DNA of 64,000 nt. Origin: Paractinoplanes rishiriensis (lineage in GTDB: Bacteria > Actinomycetota > Actinomycetes > Mycobacteriales > Micromonosporaceae). Made by a program: the position numbers and the translations under genes. The notes under the pieces are model-generated. The model ran no database searches, had not been told where the DNA came from, and saw only the letters and a list, made by a program, of their open reading frames with translations. The DNA lies in the NCBI RefSeq assembly GCF_016862375.1, contig NZ_BOMV01000071.1, positions 62,001 through 126,000 on the forward strand, written 5' to 3'. Below, in pieces: positions 9,901-18,376 of the stretch (position 1 is its first letter; each line of letters starts with the position of its first letter).

Positions 9901-10401
9901 CCGCTCGGTCTCGCGCAGCCGCCGGGTGGCCTCGCCCCGGCCCAGCACCGCCTCGCCGAGCAGGTTGACGTTGAGCCGCACGTGCCGCTTGCGGATCCGG
10001 GCGATGGCCCGGCCGAGCTTCGCGTCGGTGGCGTCGACCACCAGGTGACCGACCATGTGCCGCAGCACGCGGCGGGCGATCGGCACCACCACACCGGGCA
10101 TGGCGGGGGCGAGCCGGCCGCCGAGCCGGACCGCGGCCCGCAGCGGCGCGGGCAGGAAGCGCGGCACGCCGGGCGCGAGGGCGGCCAGCGCGTGGGCGCT
10201 GACCCGCAGGTCTTCGGGCCGGACCACGCCGTCCACGAAGCCGACCGCGAACGCCAGGCCGTCGGGGTCGCGCAGCAGACCGGCCAGTTGCGCGGCCGAG
10301 CCGTGCACCGGGACCGAGGCCGCCTCGTGCAGCCAGCGGCGCACAAGAGTGACGGCCTCCTGCGCGAGGTCAATATCGGCGGGCATCGCAAGCTCGGTCA
10401 T
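6961..10401 (-). CDS. putA: Bifunctional proline dehydrogenase / L-glutamate-gamma-semialdehyde dehydrogenase (PutA)
   Basis: A 1146-residue proline-catabolic enzyme that oxidises proline to P5C on FAD and then to glutamate on NAD+, channelling the intermediate. The PRODH barrel (about 100-430) shows VSIKVSATVPPHN, VKGANLPMERVEATVHGW and ESKQATDTNYKRVLEYAL. The aldehyde dehydrogenase (about 500-960) shows TPPWNFPVAIPAGS, ETSGKNAIIV and the nucleophile in GQKCSAASLV (near residue 744). About 190 extra C-terminal residues resemble the ALDH-like tail domain of long PutA types, poorly conserved and rich in A, P and E. There is no N-terminal ribbon-helix-helix, so it should not autoregulate. The divergent LysR gene is the likely regulator. 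Confidence 0.93.
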   Translation of the reverse strand: MTELAMPADIDLAQEAVTLVRRWLHEAASVPVHGSAAQLAGLLRDPDGLAFAVGFVDGVVRPEDLRVSAHALAALAPGVPRFLPAPLRAAVRLGGRLAPAMPGVVVPIARRVLRHMVGHLVVDATDAKLGRAIARIRKRHVRLNVNLLGEAVLGRGEATRRLRETERLLARDDVDYVSIKVSATVPPHNPWAFDEAVDDVVERLTPLFRQAAQAATPKFVNLDMEEYKDLDLTVAVFTRLLDTPELLGLEAGIVLQAYLPDASAAMIGLQEWAARRRARGGAGIKVRLVKGANLPMERVEATVHGWPLATWESKQATDTNYKRVLEYALRPQHIPNVRLGVAGHNLFDVAYAWLLAGRRGVRDGVEFEMLLGMAEGQAEVVRREVGGLLLYTPVVRPEQFDVAIAYLIRRLEEGASPENFMSAVFDLDRDEKLFARERDRFLASLAEVDEHVPAARRVADRYAAVPAPGPGRFVNTPDTDPAVAANRTRVRELLGRVPTSELGAATIEAARIGDAARLDEVLGAAVAAGAGWRTADRAAVLHRVGEALEARRADLIEVMAAEAGKTAEQADPEVSEAVDFAHYYAELAADLDRIDGARPVPARLTLVTPPWNFPVAIPAGSLLAALAAGSPVVLKPAGPARRCGAVLAEIVRSALPDPDVLTLVQVGEKDLGRQLIAHPLVERVILTGAYETAELFRSFRSDLPLLAETSGKNAIIVTPSADLDLAVKDVVASAFGHAGQKCSAASLVVLVGSVAKSQRFRTQLLDAASSLTVGYPADPRTQVGPVIEPAAGKLLAGLTELGPGERWLLEPRRLDDTGRLWSPGIREGVRRGSAYHRTEYFGPILGVLTAADLDEAIDLVNEVDFGLTSGIHSLDPAEVRTWIDRVQAGNLYVNRGITGAIVRRQPFGGWKRSAVGPGTKAGGPNYLIGLTGWEPAPATSGADVTHPAVRALLDAAAGSSLPDGDALASLERAVRSDAAAFTGHFRMADVSELQVERNVLRYLPVPVEVRLAEGAPLAGLVRVVAAGLVAGAPMRVSVAEPLPEPIAEVLAAPPSAGQPSSPEAAPAPPVEVRVEGDATWAAGVAAGRVRLIGASAALPSTPDLAVYAGPVTEAGRVELLPFLHEQAVSITAHRFGNPDRLAGEVL

Positions 10402-10501
10402 AACGCCAAGTGTCGTTCCGTCCTCAGTTCACGAAAAGCGACTGTTAATGACGAGTACCCTTCAGTTCTCCTTACTAATCCTCTCGGCGACGGGATAGAC
10501 C

Positions 10502-11401
10502 ATGCTGGAGATCCGCCGGCTCGTCCTGCTGCGCGAACTGGCCGTCCGCGGCACCCTCGCGGCCGTCGCCGAGGCGCTCAACTTCTCGCCGTCGGCAGTG
10601 TCTCAGCAGCTCAGCCTGCTGGAGCGGGAAACCGGCATGACCCTGCTGCGCAAGTCCGGGCGCCGGGTGCAGCTCACCCCGCAGGCCGAGGTCCTGGTCG
10701 AGTCGGCCGGCGAGGTGCTGGACACCCTGGAACGCGCCGAGGCCCGGCTCCAGGCGTCGTTGACCCGGGTCAGCGGCCGGGTGCGGGTGGCGGTGTTCCA
10801 GTCGGCGGCGCTGGCGCTGATGCCGGCCACACTGCGGCAGATGGACGCCCGTTTCCCGGACGTGCGCGTCGAGATGGTGCAGCGCGAGCCGGAGGAGGCT
10901 TTGCGCGAGACCTGGGCTCGCGACTTCGACATGGTCATCGCCGAGCAGTACCCGGCGCACGCCGCGCCGCACCACCCGGGCCTGGACCGGCGGCCACTGA
11001 CCACCGACGCGATCCGGCTGGCGCTGCCGGCCGAGTCGGCCGCGCTGCACCCGGTGGCGTCGCTGGCCGAGGCGCGCGGCATGCCGTGGGTGATGGAGCC
11101 GCGCGGGGCCGCGTCCCGGCACTTCGCCGAGCAACTCTGCCGGTCCACCGGATTCGAGCCGGACGTGCGCTACGAGACCGCCGACCTGCAGGCGCACATC
11201 CGGCTGGTGGAGTCGGGCAACGCGGTGGCGCTCATTCCCGGCCTGGTCTGGCTCGGCCGGGAGACGTCGTGCCGGCTGCTCGGCCTCCCGGGCGAGCCGC
11301 ACCGCACGATCTTCACGGCGCAACGGCTGGCCGGCGCCGCGTCACCGGCCGCCCAGGCGTTCCGGGAAACCCTGGAGGAGACCGCCGCCCGGCTCAGCTG
11401 A
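10502..11401 (+). CDS. LysR-family regulator, divergent from putA
   Basis: A 299-residue LysR-type regulator. The winged HTH is at the N-terminus (LAAVAEALNFSPSAVSQQLSLLE, read in two parts) and is followed by the long linker helix. The effector domain starts with VRVAVFQSAALALMP and contains VESGNAVALIPGL. It is separated from putA by a 100-base divergent intergenic region, the standard layout for control of the neighbour, so proline or P5C is the likely effector by inference. Its 3' end overlaps the convergent carbonic anhydrase gene by 8 bases. Confidence 0.88.
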   Translation: MLEIRRLVLLRELAVRGTLAAVAEALNFSPSAVSQQLSLLERETGMTLLRKSGRRVQLTPQAEVLVESAGEVLDTLERAEARLQASLTRVSGRVRVAVFQSAALALMPATLRQMDARFPDVRVEMVQREPEEALRETWARDFDMVIAEQYPAHAAPHHPGLDRRPLTTDAIRLALPAESAALHPVASLAEARGMPWVMEPRGAASRHFAEQLCRSTGFEPDVRYETADLQAHIRLVESGNAVALIPGLVWLGRETSCRLLGLPGEPHRTIFTAQRLAGAASPAAQAFRETLEETAARLS

Positions 11402-11885
11402 CCTCGCGCAGCTTGCCGGTCTCGACCTCGTAGACGAAGCCGCGCACCGACTCCTTCACCGGGATGAACGGGTCGGCCAGGATGCGCTTCACCGACTGCC
11501 GCACGTCACCCTCGAGGTCACCGAACGCCTCGGCGGCCCACTGCGGCCGGATGCCGACCTCGCGTTCGATGGCGCCCTTGAACTCGTCGTCGGTGAAGGT
11601 CAGCATCCCGCAGTCGGTGTGGTGGATCAGGATGATCTCGGTGGTGCCGAGCAGGCGCTGGCTGATCGCCAGGCTGCGCAGCTCGTCCGCGGTGATCACC
11701 CCGCCGGCGTTGCGGATCACGTGGGCGTCGCCCTCGGCGAGCCCGAGGAGGCCGTACGGGTTGAGCCGCGCATCCATGCAGGCGACCACGGCGACGCCCT
11801 TGGCCGGCGGCAGCGGCAGCGCCCCCTTGTCGAAGCTCGCGGCGTAGCGCTCGGCGTTGGCGAGAAGTTCGTCGGTGACGGTCAT
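11394..11885 (-). CDS. Beta-class carbonic anhydrase
   Basis: A 163-residue beta-carbonic anhydrase that interconverts CO2 and bicarbonate. Zinc ligands and catalytic residues are visible as C36 and the D38/R40 dyad in VACMDARLNPY, and H89/C92 in HHTDCGML. The NAGG loop (59-62) is also present. The length is short, as in the small actinobacterial type II beta enzymes. The start ATG at 1188x is supported by its position just after the upstream subtilase gene's end; the gene stands alone between convergent neighbours. Confidence 0.9.
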   Translation of the reverse strand: MTVTDELLANAERYAASFDKGALPLPPAKGVAVVACMDARLNPYGLLGLAEGDAHVIRNAGGVITADELRSLAISQRLLGTTEIILIHHTDCGMLTFTDDEFKGAIEREVGIRPQWAAEAFGDLEGDVRQSVKRILADPFIPVKESVRGFVYEVETGKLREVS

Positions 11886-11917
11886 GGCACACCCTAACCA
11901 CTTCTCCTACTGGTCAG

Positions 11918-14362
11918 CTAGAGATGGGGCGGACGGAAGGTCACTCCGCTGCCGTCCGTGACCGCCGGGGTCTCGTGTGCGTAGGCGAGGCCGTCGGTGC
12001 CGCCGGCGTTCTCCAGTCCGATCGTGGCGCTTATCCCGGTGCCGCGCGGGCCGGAGAGGCCGCGATACCGGTAGGTGACGGTGCCGTCGGCGTGCAGCAC
12101 AGCACTCACCGACAGCCGGTCGTCCGCGCTGAGGAAGAACGTGACGTCGCGCCACTCCACCACGAACGTGTCCGGTCCGGCCGAGGTCCACACGCTCGAC
12201 CGGTCGTCGAGGAAGATGTCGTCCCAGAACGGGTAGAGGGCGTCGTTCGGCTCCGCGGCGTCCGGCAGGGCGGTGTTCGTGTACGAGAGCGAGGCAGCCC
12301 CGAAGGTGATCAGGCCGTTGCTGCCCACCCAGGCCCGGCTGCGTGCCTGGCTGTAGAGCGGGAACGCGAACGGCAGCGTCACCTCGGCCGCGCTGTCGTC
12401 ACCGGCCAGGTCGAGCCGCCGGTCGCCGGCCCGGTAGCCGTCGGTGGCCGGGCCACAGCGGTACCCGGACCGGTCGGTGACCTGCGGCAGGTCCAGGTCC
12501 TCCCGGTGGTCGCCGCTCACCCGGAGCCGCCGGGTCACCGGGGTCGAGCACCCGCCGAGCGGCCGGGCGGTGAGCTCGTAATCGCCGAGCGGCGCCGCCA
12601 GCCGGAACCGCCCCGCGTCGTCCGACGTCACCGTCACCGGCGTGCCGGACAGCGCCACGGTGACGCCCGGTAGCGCGGTGCCGCCGCTGGTCACCGTGCC
12701 GGTCACCACGCCCGCCGCGCTGGCCGGCAGGTCCGTGCCGGCGGTGACCGAGCCGTCCGCTGTCACCGTCACGTCCCGCTCGACCGGGTCGTAACCGAAC
12801 GCGCTTACCCGCAGCCGGTAGTCGCCGGCCGGCAGCCGCCCGAACCGGTAGCCGCCGTCCGCCGCGCTGGTCAGCGTGCGCTGCACCGGCCCGTCCACCC
12901 GCACGGTGGCCCCGGCCAGCGGGAAGCCGCCCGAGGTGACCGTGCCGGCCAGGCTCCCGGCCGGTCCGGCCGCCAGCGCGACCGCGGCGTGGGCGTCCAG
13001 GCGGCCCTGCCCGAACACGTTGTTGTCGCCGGCCGTCCCGCCGCACGCGGTGTCCCCCGTGTCGATCGCCGACTCGCCGAGGATCTCCCGGGTGGCGGCG
13101 ATGTTGCGGCGCAGCCCCGGCACGGCTGACCAGATCAGCGCGACCGTGCCGGCGGTGTGCGGCGACGCCATCGAGGTGCCGCTGTACGCCGCGTAACCGT
13201 CCGGGACGCTCGAGCGGACGTCCACGCCCGGCGCCGCGATGTCCGGCTTGACCGCGCCGTCCTGCCCGCCGCCCCGGCTGGAGAACCCGGCGATCGCATC
13301 GTTCACGTCGGTCGCGCCGGTGGCGTAGGTGTCCGCGTACGACCCCGGGCTGCCCGCCGTGGCACAGCCCGGCCCACCGTTGCCGTTCGAGAACGCCGGG
13401 AAGATGCCGGCCGCCACCCAGGCCCGGACGATCTCCGCGTACCACGGATCGAACCCGGCCGCCCCGCCCCACGAGTTGTTCACGATGTCCGGCGCCAGGT
13501 CCGGTCGCGGGTTCAGCCCGTTCCGGTCGGTCGGCGCCACGATCCACTGCCCCGCGGCGAGCAGGGCCGCGACCGAGCAGAAGGTGTTCTCACACCCCTT
13601 GGCCGCGATCCAGGTCGCCCCGGGCGCCACCCCGACGCCGCCGGCCCCGGCCATCGTGCCCATGGTGTGCGTGCCGTGCCCGGTGTTGTCGCAGGGCACG
13701 CCGCCCGGGCAGATCCCGGCCGGGTCGAACCAGTGGTAGTCGTGGTCCCCGGCCCGCCCCCGGTAGCCGGCCGCCAGCGCCGGGTGGTCGAACTGGACCC
13801 CGCTGTCGACGTTCGCCACCACGATCCCCGCCCCGGTGACGCCCCGCTCCGCCCACACCCGCGGAGCACCGATCCGGTCGACGTTCCACTCGGCGCCCTC
13901 GACCGCCTGCCGGACCGCAGCCGCCCGCGCCACCGGCAACCGGACCGGCTCGTCCGGCAGCACCGCCTTGACCTCGGGCCGGCCGGCGATCGCGGCGAGC
14001 AGCGCGGCGTCCCCGGTGACCTGCATGGTGTCCGCGATCCAGAACGACCGGAACGCCGCCTTCCGCCCGGTCAGCAGCCGCCGCAGCCCGGCCTGGTCGG
14101 CCGCGGCCCCGGCCCGGGCGTCCCGCAACACCGCAGCCGCCTTGGCCTTGCCGCGGGCTTTCCGGGCCGCCGCGAGATCGTCCGACCCGCGCAGCATGAC
14201 CCAGAACGTCGCGGTGCCCCCGGCCGCGACCCGCTCCCGCACCTTCGCGGAGACCTTGCCCAGAGCGCCGCCCACACCGGCCGCGCCAGCCGGCGGCGCG
14301 CCGGTGGTGCCGGCCAGCACGACTACCCCCAAGCCCCACGCCAGCCAAGTCCGAAATCTCAT
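11918..14362 (-). CDS. Secreted S8 subtilisin-like protease with carboxypeptidase-regulatory-like domains
   Basis: An 814-residue exported serine protease. The start at 14362 is chosen because it has GGGGAG eight bases upstream and opens a signal peptide (MRFRTWLAWGLGVVVLAG). A propeptide of about 130 residues follows. The catalytic triad is Asp near 184 (ANVDSGVQ), His near 230 (GHGTHTMG) and Ser near 396 (SGTSMASPH). After the catalytic domain come at least two CarboxypepD-regulatory-like beta sandwiches (GTVTSGGFPLAGATV and GTVTSGGTALPGVTV), a Cys-containing linker, and a C-terminal beta domain with WVGSNGLITFG. The tail domains probably mediate surface or polymer binding. Confidence 0.9.
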   Translation of the reverse strand: MRFRTWLAWGLGVVVLAGTTGAPPAGAAGVGGALGKVSAKVRERVAAGGTATFWVMLRGSDDLAAARKARGKAKAAAVLRDARAGAAADQAGLRRLLTGRKAAFRSFWIADTMQVTGDAALLAAIAGRPEVKAVLPDEPVRLPVARAAAVRQAVEGAEWNVDRIGAPRVWAERGVTGAGIVVANVDSGVQFDHPALAAGYRGRAGDHDYHWFDPAGICPGGVPCDNTGHGTHTMGTMAGAGGVGVAPGATWIAAKGCENTFCSVAALLAAGQWIVAPTDRNGLNPRPDLAPDIVNNSWGGAAGFDPWYAEIVRAWVAAGIFPAFSNGNGGPGCATAGSPGSYADTYATGATDVNDAIAGFSSRGGGQDGAVKPDIAAPGVDVRSSVPDGYAAYSGTSMASPHTAGTVALIWSAVPGLRRNIAATREILGESAIDTGDTACGGTAGDNNVFGQGRLDAHAAVALAAGPAGSLAGTVTSGGFPLAGATVRVDGPVQRTLTSAADGGYRFGRLPAGDYRLRVSAFGYDPVERDVTVTADGSVTAGTDLPASAAGVVTGTVTSGGTALPGVTVALSGTPVTVTSDDAGRFRLAAPLGDYELTARPLGGCSTPVTRRLRVSGDHREDLDLPQVTDRSGYRCGPATDGYRAGDRRLDLAGDDSAAEVTLPFAFPLYSQARSRAWVGSNGLITFGAASLSYTNTALPDAAEPNDALYPFWDDIFLDDRSSVWTSAGPDTFVVEWRDVTFFLSADDRLSVSAVLHADGTVTYRYRGLSGPRGTGISATIGLENAGGTDGLAYAHETPAVTDGSGVTFRPPHL

Positions 14363-14671
14363 CGGATATCTCCCCAGCCGCGCGGGATCGGTCGCCCCGC
14401 ACGCCCCGCGGAACGTATCGACGGGAGCGGAATTCACGCAAGTTCTTGCAACTCTTGCCGCCGAGTTTCACGCCTGTGACCGAGCGAAGAAATGCCCTGC
14501 CAGCGGCTCCGCGCCGGGTTAACCCCAGATTGCCCGGCGATATCCAAACCTCTTTCCGAGTTGCGAACGCCACATCCCTGCAAGATCCTTCAGTCAATGT
14601 ACGAACCGGTACGTTCGTTCATTCCGGCGATCGACTAGAGTCGAGGGCCCCGGTCCCCCGATAGGAGCCCG
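14363..14671. other. Divergent intergenic region between subtilase and tetR
   Basis: This 309-base stretch holds the 5' ends of the subtilase and tetR transcripts. Its only clear element is the palindromic operator annotated separately near its right end. It is noticeably richer in A/T around 14540-14625 than the flanking genes. I see no small gene in it. Confidence 0.6.
14596..14623. promoter_or_regulatory. Palindromic operator upstream of tetR (probable autoregulatory site)
   Basis: Two 11-base arms, AATGtACGAAC and GTTCGTtCATT, surround a 6-base centre (CGGTAC). Ten of eleven arm positions pair. The site ends about 48 bases before the tetR ATG, which is the classic location of a TetR-family autorepression operator. 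The binding itself is inference. Confidence 0.7.
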
Positions 14672-15316
14672 ATGACCGCGCAGCCGACGGAACGCCGCCG
14701 GGACGCCGAACGCACCCGCGCCGAGATCCTCACGGTGGCCACCGCGGAGTTCGCCGAACGCGGCTACGACGGCGCCCGGGTCGACGAGATCGCGGCCCGC
14801 ACCAGCACCACCAAGCGGATGATCTACTACTACTTCGGCGGCAAGAAGCAGCTGTACGTGGCCGCCCTCGAGGCCGCGTACACCCGGATCCGCGAGGCCG
14901 AGCAACGGGTGCACGTCGACCACCTGGCACCGGCCGACGCCATCCGCCGGATCGCCGAGGTCACCTTCGACCACCACGAGGCCAACCCCGACTTCATCCG
15001 CCTGGTCAGCATCGAGAACATCCACCGCGGCGAGCACATCGCCCGGCTGCCCGAGCTGGTCGCGATCAACGGCCCCGCGGTCCGCCTGCTCGACCGCATC
15101 CTGGCCCGCGGCCGGTCGGCCGGCGAGTTCCGCGACGACGTGGACGCGGTCGACGTACACCTGATGATCAGTTCGTTCTGCTTCTTCCGGGTGGCCAACC
15201 AGCACACGTTCGGCACCCTCTTCGACCGCGACCTGCTCGACCCGGCCCGCCGCGACCACTACCGCGGCATGCTCAGCGACATGGTCGTGGCGCACCTGAC
15301 CTCAACCTCACGTTGA
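14672..15316 (+). CDS. TetR-family transcriptional regulator
   Basis: A 214-residue TetR-type repressor. The N-terminal HTH is clear: RAEILTVATAEFAERGYDGA leads into VDEIAARTSTTKRMIYYYFG and KKQLYVAALE. The C-terminal ligand domain (about 80-200) contains the stretch FIRLVSIENIHRGEHI, also seen in repressors of the NicS/RutR-like group. AGGAGC sits 6-9 bases before the ATG. There is no adjacent same-strand target; the divergent subtilase or genes elsewhere may be controlled. The strong palindrome upstream supports autoregulation. Confidence 0.9.
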   Translation: MTAQPTERRRDAERTRAEILTVATAEFAERGYDGARVDEIAARTSTTKRMIYYYFGGKKQLYVAALEAAYTRIREAEQRVHVDHLAPADAIRRIAEVTFDHHEANPDFIRLVSIENIHRGEHIARLPELVAINGPAVRLLDRILARGRSAGEFRDDVDAVDVHLMISSFCFFRVANQHTFGTLFDRDLLDPARRDHYRGMLSDMVVAHLTSTSR

Positions 15317-15418
15317 GGGTCAGGCCGCCAACCCTCGACCTCAACTTGACCTTCAGCGCACCCGACCCGCACCCACCCGCATCATCGGCACGCACCCGGA
15401 CGGCCGGAACCTTCAGGG

Positions 15419-16885
15419 GTGGACCGAACCACGACCGTTCCCCTGACCCGCCGCGTCGCGGGCTGGCACCTGCTGCTGGCCCTCGGCGTGGCGGTGACCT
15501 GCGCCTACTACTGGTTCGCCGCGCTCGGCAGCGACTGGGCCGGCACCCAGGTGGCGCTCTACTCCAGTGCCAACGGCGCGCTCGCGGTCAGCGCCCTGGT
15601 GGCCGCCTGGCGGCACCCGCAGCTGCGCCTGCCCCTGCTGCTGGTGGCGGCGTCCGCGGTGTCGGGCGTCGCCGGTGACGTGATCTTCTACGTCAAGGCG
15701 CTGTTCGGCGGGGAGGTCCCTTATCCGAGCGTGGCCGACGCGGCGTACCTGGGCTGGTATCCCCTGATGGCCGCGGGCCTGCTGGTGCTGGTGCGCCGCC
15801 GCACCCCCGGCTGGGACGGGGCCAGCGCGATCGACGCGGCCATCGTCGCGGTCAGTGCCGGTTACCTGATCCACTCCTTCGTGATCGCGCCGACCATGGA
15901 CGTGACCACGGGCAACGTCGCCACCCTGGTCTCGGTCGCCTACCCGCTCGGCGACCTGGTGCTGATCGTGGTGGGTGCCCGGCTGCTGCTCGGCGCCGGC
16001 CCGCGCCCGGTCGCGCTGCGGATGCTCGGCGCCTACCTGGCCGTGACCCTGTACGCCGACACGGTGTACAGCATCACGGTCCTGGACGGCACCTACCGGG
16101 TGGCCAACTACCTGGACGCGTTCTGGATCGGCGGTTCGTTCCTGTTCGCCGCCGCCCTCGCGCACCCGTCGGCCCCACTTCTCGGCATCCGTTCCTCGGC
16201 CACCATCCCGGACGCCACCCCCGGCCGGCTCCTGGTGCTGGCCGCCGCGGCGGTCGTCGCGCCCACCGGCATGGCGATCCAGTACCTCGCCGGCGCCGAC
16301 CCCGACGTGCTGGTCGCTGCGGTCGCCTGCAATACGCTGTTCCTGCTGGCGCTGGCCCGGATGGCCGGTCTGGTGCAGGCGCAGCGCAACGCGGCCATCA
16401 CCGACGGGCTGACCGGCCTGCGCAGCCGCGGCTTCTTCGAGCAGTCGCTGCGGGCCGAGGCCGCCCGGTCGGCCCGCACCGGGGACAAGCTCAGCATGAT
16501 CCTGTTCGACGTCGATCACTTCAAGAGCGTCAATGACACGTACGGGCACACCGCGGGCGACCGCGTCCTCGCCGAGGTCGCGCACCGGGTGGCCCGGGCG
16601 ATCCGCCCCGGCGACCTGGTGGCCCGCTACGGCGGCGAGGAGTTCGCGGTGCTGCTGCCGCAGACCACGCCGGCCCGGGCCCGCGAGGTGGCCGAGCGCA
16701 TCCGGCGCAGCGTCGGCATGGCCCCGATCGCGGTCACCGAGAACCGGGTACGCCGGGTCACCGTGTCGGTCGGCCTGGCCGGGCTGCCGGACACCGCCAG
16801 CCCCGACGAACTGGTGATCGCCGCCGACCGCGCCCTGTACGCGGCCAAGGACGCCGGCCGCGACCGGGTCACCGCGGCCGCGTAA
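15419..16885 (+). CDS. Membrane-bound diguanylate cyclase (GGEEF)
   Basis: A 488-residue protein with about nine predicted membrane helices in the first 320 residues followed by a cytoplasmic GGDEF domain. The active-site loop reads GGEEF (near residue 405), a functional variant, so synthesis of cyclic di-GMP from GTP is expected. An RPGD inhibitory (I-) site sits five residues before it, allowing product feedback. DVDHFKSVNDTYGH supplies the metal-binding aspartates. The start is a GTG close behind AGGGG. It is the first of three cyclases in 7 kb; no EAL or HD-GYP partner is visible. Confidence 0.9.
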   Translation: MDRTTTVPLTRRVAGWHLLLALGVAVTCAYYWFAALGSDWAGTQVALYSSANGALAVSALVAAWRHPQLRLPLLLVAASAVSGVAGDVIFYVKALFGGEVPYPSVADAAYLGWYPLMAAGLLVLVRRRTPGWDGASAIDAAIVAVSAGYLIHSFVIAPTMDVTTGNVATLVSVAYPLGDLVLIVVGARLLLGAGPRPVALRMLGAYLAVTLYADTVYSITVLDGTYRVANYLDAFWIGGSFLFAAALAHPSAPLLGIRSSATIPDATPGRLLVLAAAAVVAPTGMAIQYLAGADPDVLVAAVACNTLFLLALARMAGLVQAQRNAAITDGLTGLRSRGFFEQSLRAEAARSARTGDKLSMILFDVDHFKSVNDTYGHTAGDRVLAEVAHRVARAIRPGDLVARYGGEEFAVLLPQTTPARAREVAERIRRSVGMAPIAVTENRVRRVTVSVGLAGLPDTASPDELVIAADRALYAAKDAGRDRVTAAA

Positions 16886-16923
16886 TCCTCATCCACCGCC
16901 ACCGGGCGGCCGATGGTGAGCAC

Positions 16924-18312
16924 GTGGCCAGGCTTATCCTCACGCGCAGCTTCGAGCCGCTGGTGGCAATCCCGGTGGTCGCCGTCCTGCACCCGTACGG
17001 CGTGGTCGGCGTCCTGCCGCTCGAGCTGTCGCTGCTGCCCCTCTTGGTGCTGGCCGCCATCCAGCAGCCGATCGCCCAGCGCTGGATCCGTGACGGCCCG
17101 CTCGGCCGCTGGCCCGCGGCGCCGGTCTGTCTGCACCTCGCGCTGGTCGCCACGATCATCTACGGCCTCGGCTGGGGTCCGGTGCTGCCGCTGGCGTTCG
17201 CGCTGGTCGTGGTGCACCACATCCGGTCCGGCGGCAGCGCGATCTGGCGCCCGGCGGTGCTGGCCACCATGCTCTGCATCGCGCTCGGCCAGGCCGGCAT
17301 CGCGTTCGACGGGATCCACAGCTACCTGAGCCCGATCAACAGCCAGGCGGCCGGCCTGCTCGGCTTCGTGCTGACCGCCCTGTTCATCCGGGCCCTCGGC
17401 CAGTTCGCCGAGCAGCGGGAGCGGGCCGAGTCCGCGCTGTCCGACCGCGAGGAACGCTTCCGGATCCTGGTGCAGGACGCGAACGACGTGCTCAGCGTCC
17501 TCGACGAGGAGGGCCGCCCGATCTACCTGAGCCCCGGCATCGAGCAGCTCACCGGCTATCCGGCGAAGCACTACGAGCAGGGCGGGTACGCCGCGCACGT
17601 GCACCCCGAGGACCTGCCGGCCCTGGTCGAGGTGCTCACCGGCATCTACGCCGACCCGGGCAGCCAGCGCACCATCCACGTCCGGCTCCGGCACATCGAC
17701 GGCGAGTGGCGCTGGATGGAGTCGACCCTGCGCGACTTCCGCCACCGGCCGGCCGTGGGCGGCGTGGTCTGCACCGTCCGGGACGTGACCGAGCGCCGGG
17801 CGATCCAGGAGCGGCTCGCCTACGAGGCCGAGCACGACCAGCTCACCGGCCTCAAGAACCGGGCGGCGTTCCTGCGCGACCTGGAGGAGATGGCCGGTCC
17901 CGCGGTGCTCTTCGTCGATTTGGACGGCTTCAAACCCATCAATGACACGTACGGGCACAGGTACGGCGACGAGGTGCTGGTGGCGGTGGCCGGGATGCTC
18001 CGCCGCTGCATCGGCGGCACCGACCTGGCCGGCCGGCTGGGCGGCGACGAGTTCGGTATCGCGCTGCCCCGTCCCGAGGAGGCCGACGCGGTGGCCGCCC
18101 GGCTGCTCGCCGAGATGGCCGAGCCGATCACCGTCGGTGGTGAAAGCCTGGTGGTCCGGGCGAGCGTCGGCATCGCCGTACCGGGAAATGCCGGAACCGC
18201 CGTGGCCGACCTCCTGCACCAGGCCGATTTGGCCATGTACGCCGCGAAGCGGCGCGGAACGCACGGCGCGCAGCGTTACGACGAGACGGTCGCCCTGCCC
18301 GCCGCTGGATGA
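16924..18312 (+). CDS. Membrane-bound PAS-GGDEF diguanylate cyclase
   Basis: A 462-residue protein. About five membrane helices (1-155) precede a PAS domain (about 175-295, starting RFRILVQDANDVLSVLDEEG and ending in a VTERRAIQERL linker) and a GGDEF domain with an intact GGDEF loop near residue 373. The position equivalent to the first arginine of the I-site is glycine (GGTD), so product inhibition is probably lost, unlike its two neighbours. It starts with a GTG 38 bases after the upstream cyclase and may be in the same transcript. The PAS ligand cannot be predicted. Confidence 0.9.
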   Translation: MARLILTRSFEPLVAIPVVAVLHPYGVVGVLPLELSLLPLLVLAAIQQPIAQRWIRDGPLGRWPAAPVCLHLALVATIIYGLGWGPVLPLAFALVVVHHIRSGGSAIWRPAVLATMLCIALGQAGIAFDGIHSYLSPINSQAAGLLGFVLTALFIRALGQFAEQRERAESALSDREERFRILVQDANDVLSVLDEEGRPIYLSPGIEQLTGYPAKHYEQGGYAAHVHPEDLPALVEVLTGIYADPGSQRTIHVRLRHIDGEWRWMESTLRDFRHRPAVGGVVCTVRDVTERRAIQERLAYEAEHDQLTGLKNRAAFLRDLEEMAGPAVLFVDLDGFKPINDTYGHRYGDEVLVAVAGMLRRCIGGTDLAGRLGGDEFGIALPRPEEADAVAARLLAEMAEPITVGGESLVVRASVGIAVPGNAGTAVADLLHQADLAMYAAKRRGTHGAQRYDETVALPAAG

Positions 18313-18376
18313 TCGTCGCCGCGGATCACCCCCACGGTTAATACACGCTGCGTGAAGTGCCGAGCACACTGACGGC

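Noticed and set aside
6961..10401. DNA-binding autoregulatory PutA
   Set aside because: There is no ribbon-helix-helix at the N-terminus; a divergent LysR gene is present instead.
1430..11433. Plus-strand frames of about 1200 and 2200 codons opposite known genes
   Set aside because: They are complements of clear minus-strand genes, with arginine/proline/glycine-rich translations and no domains.
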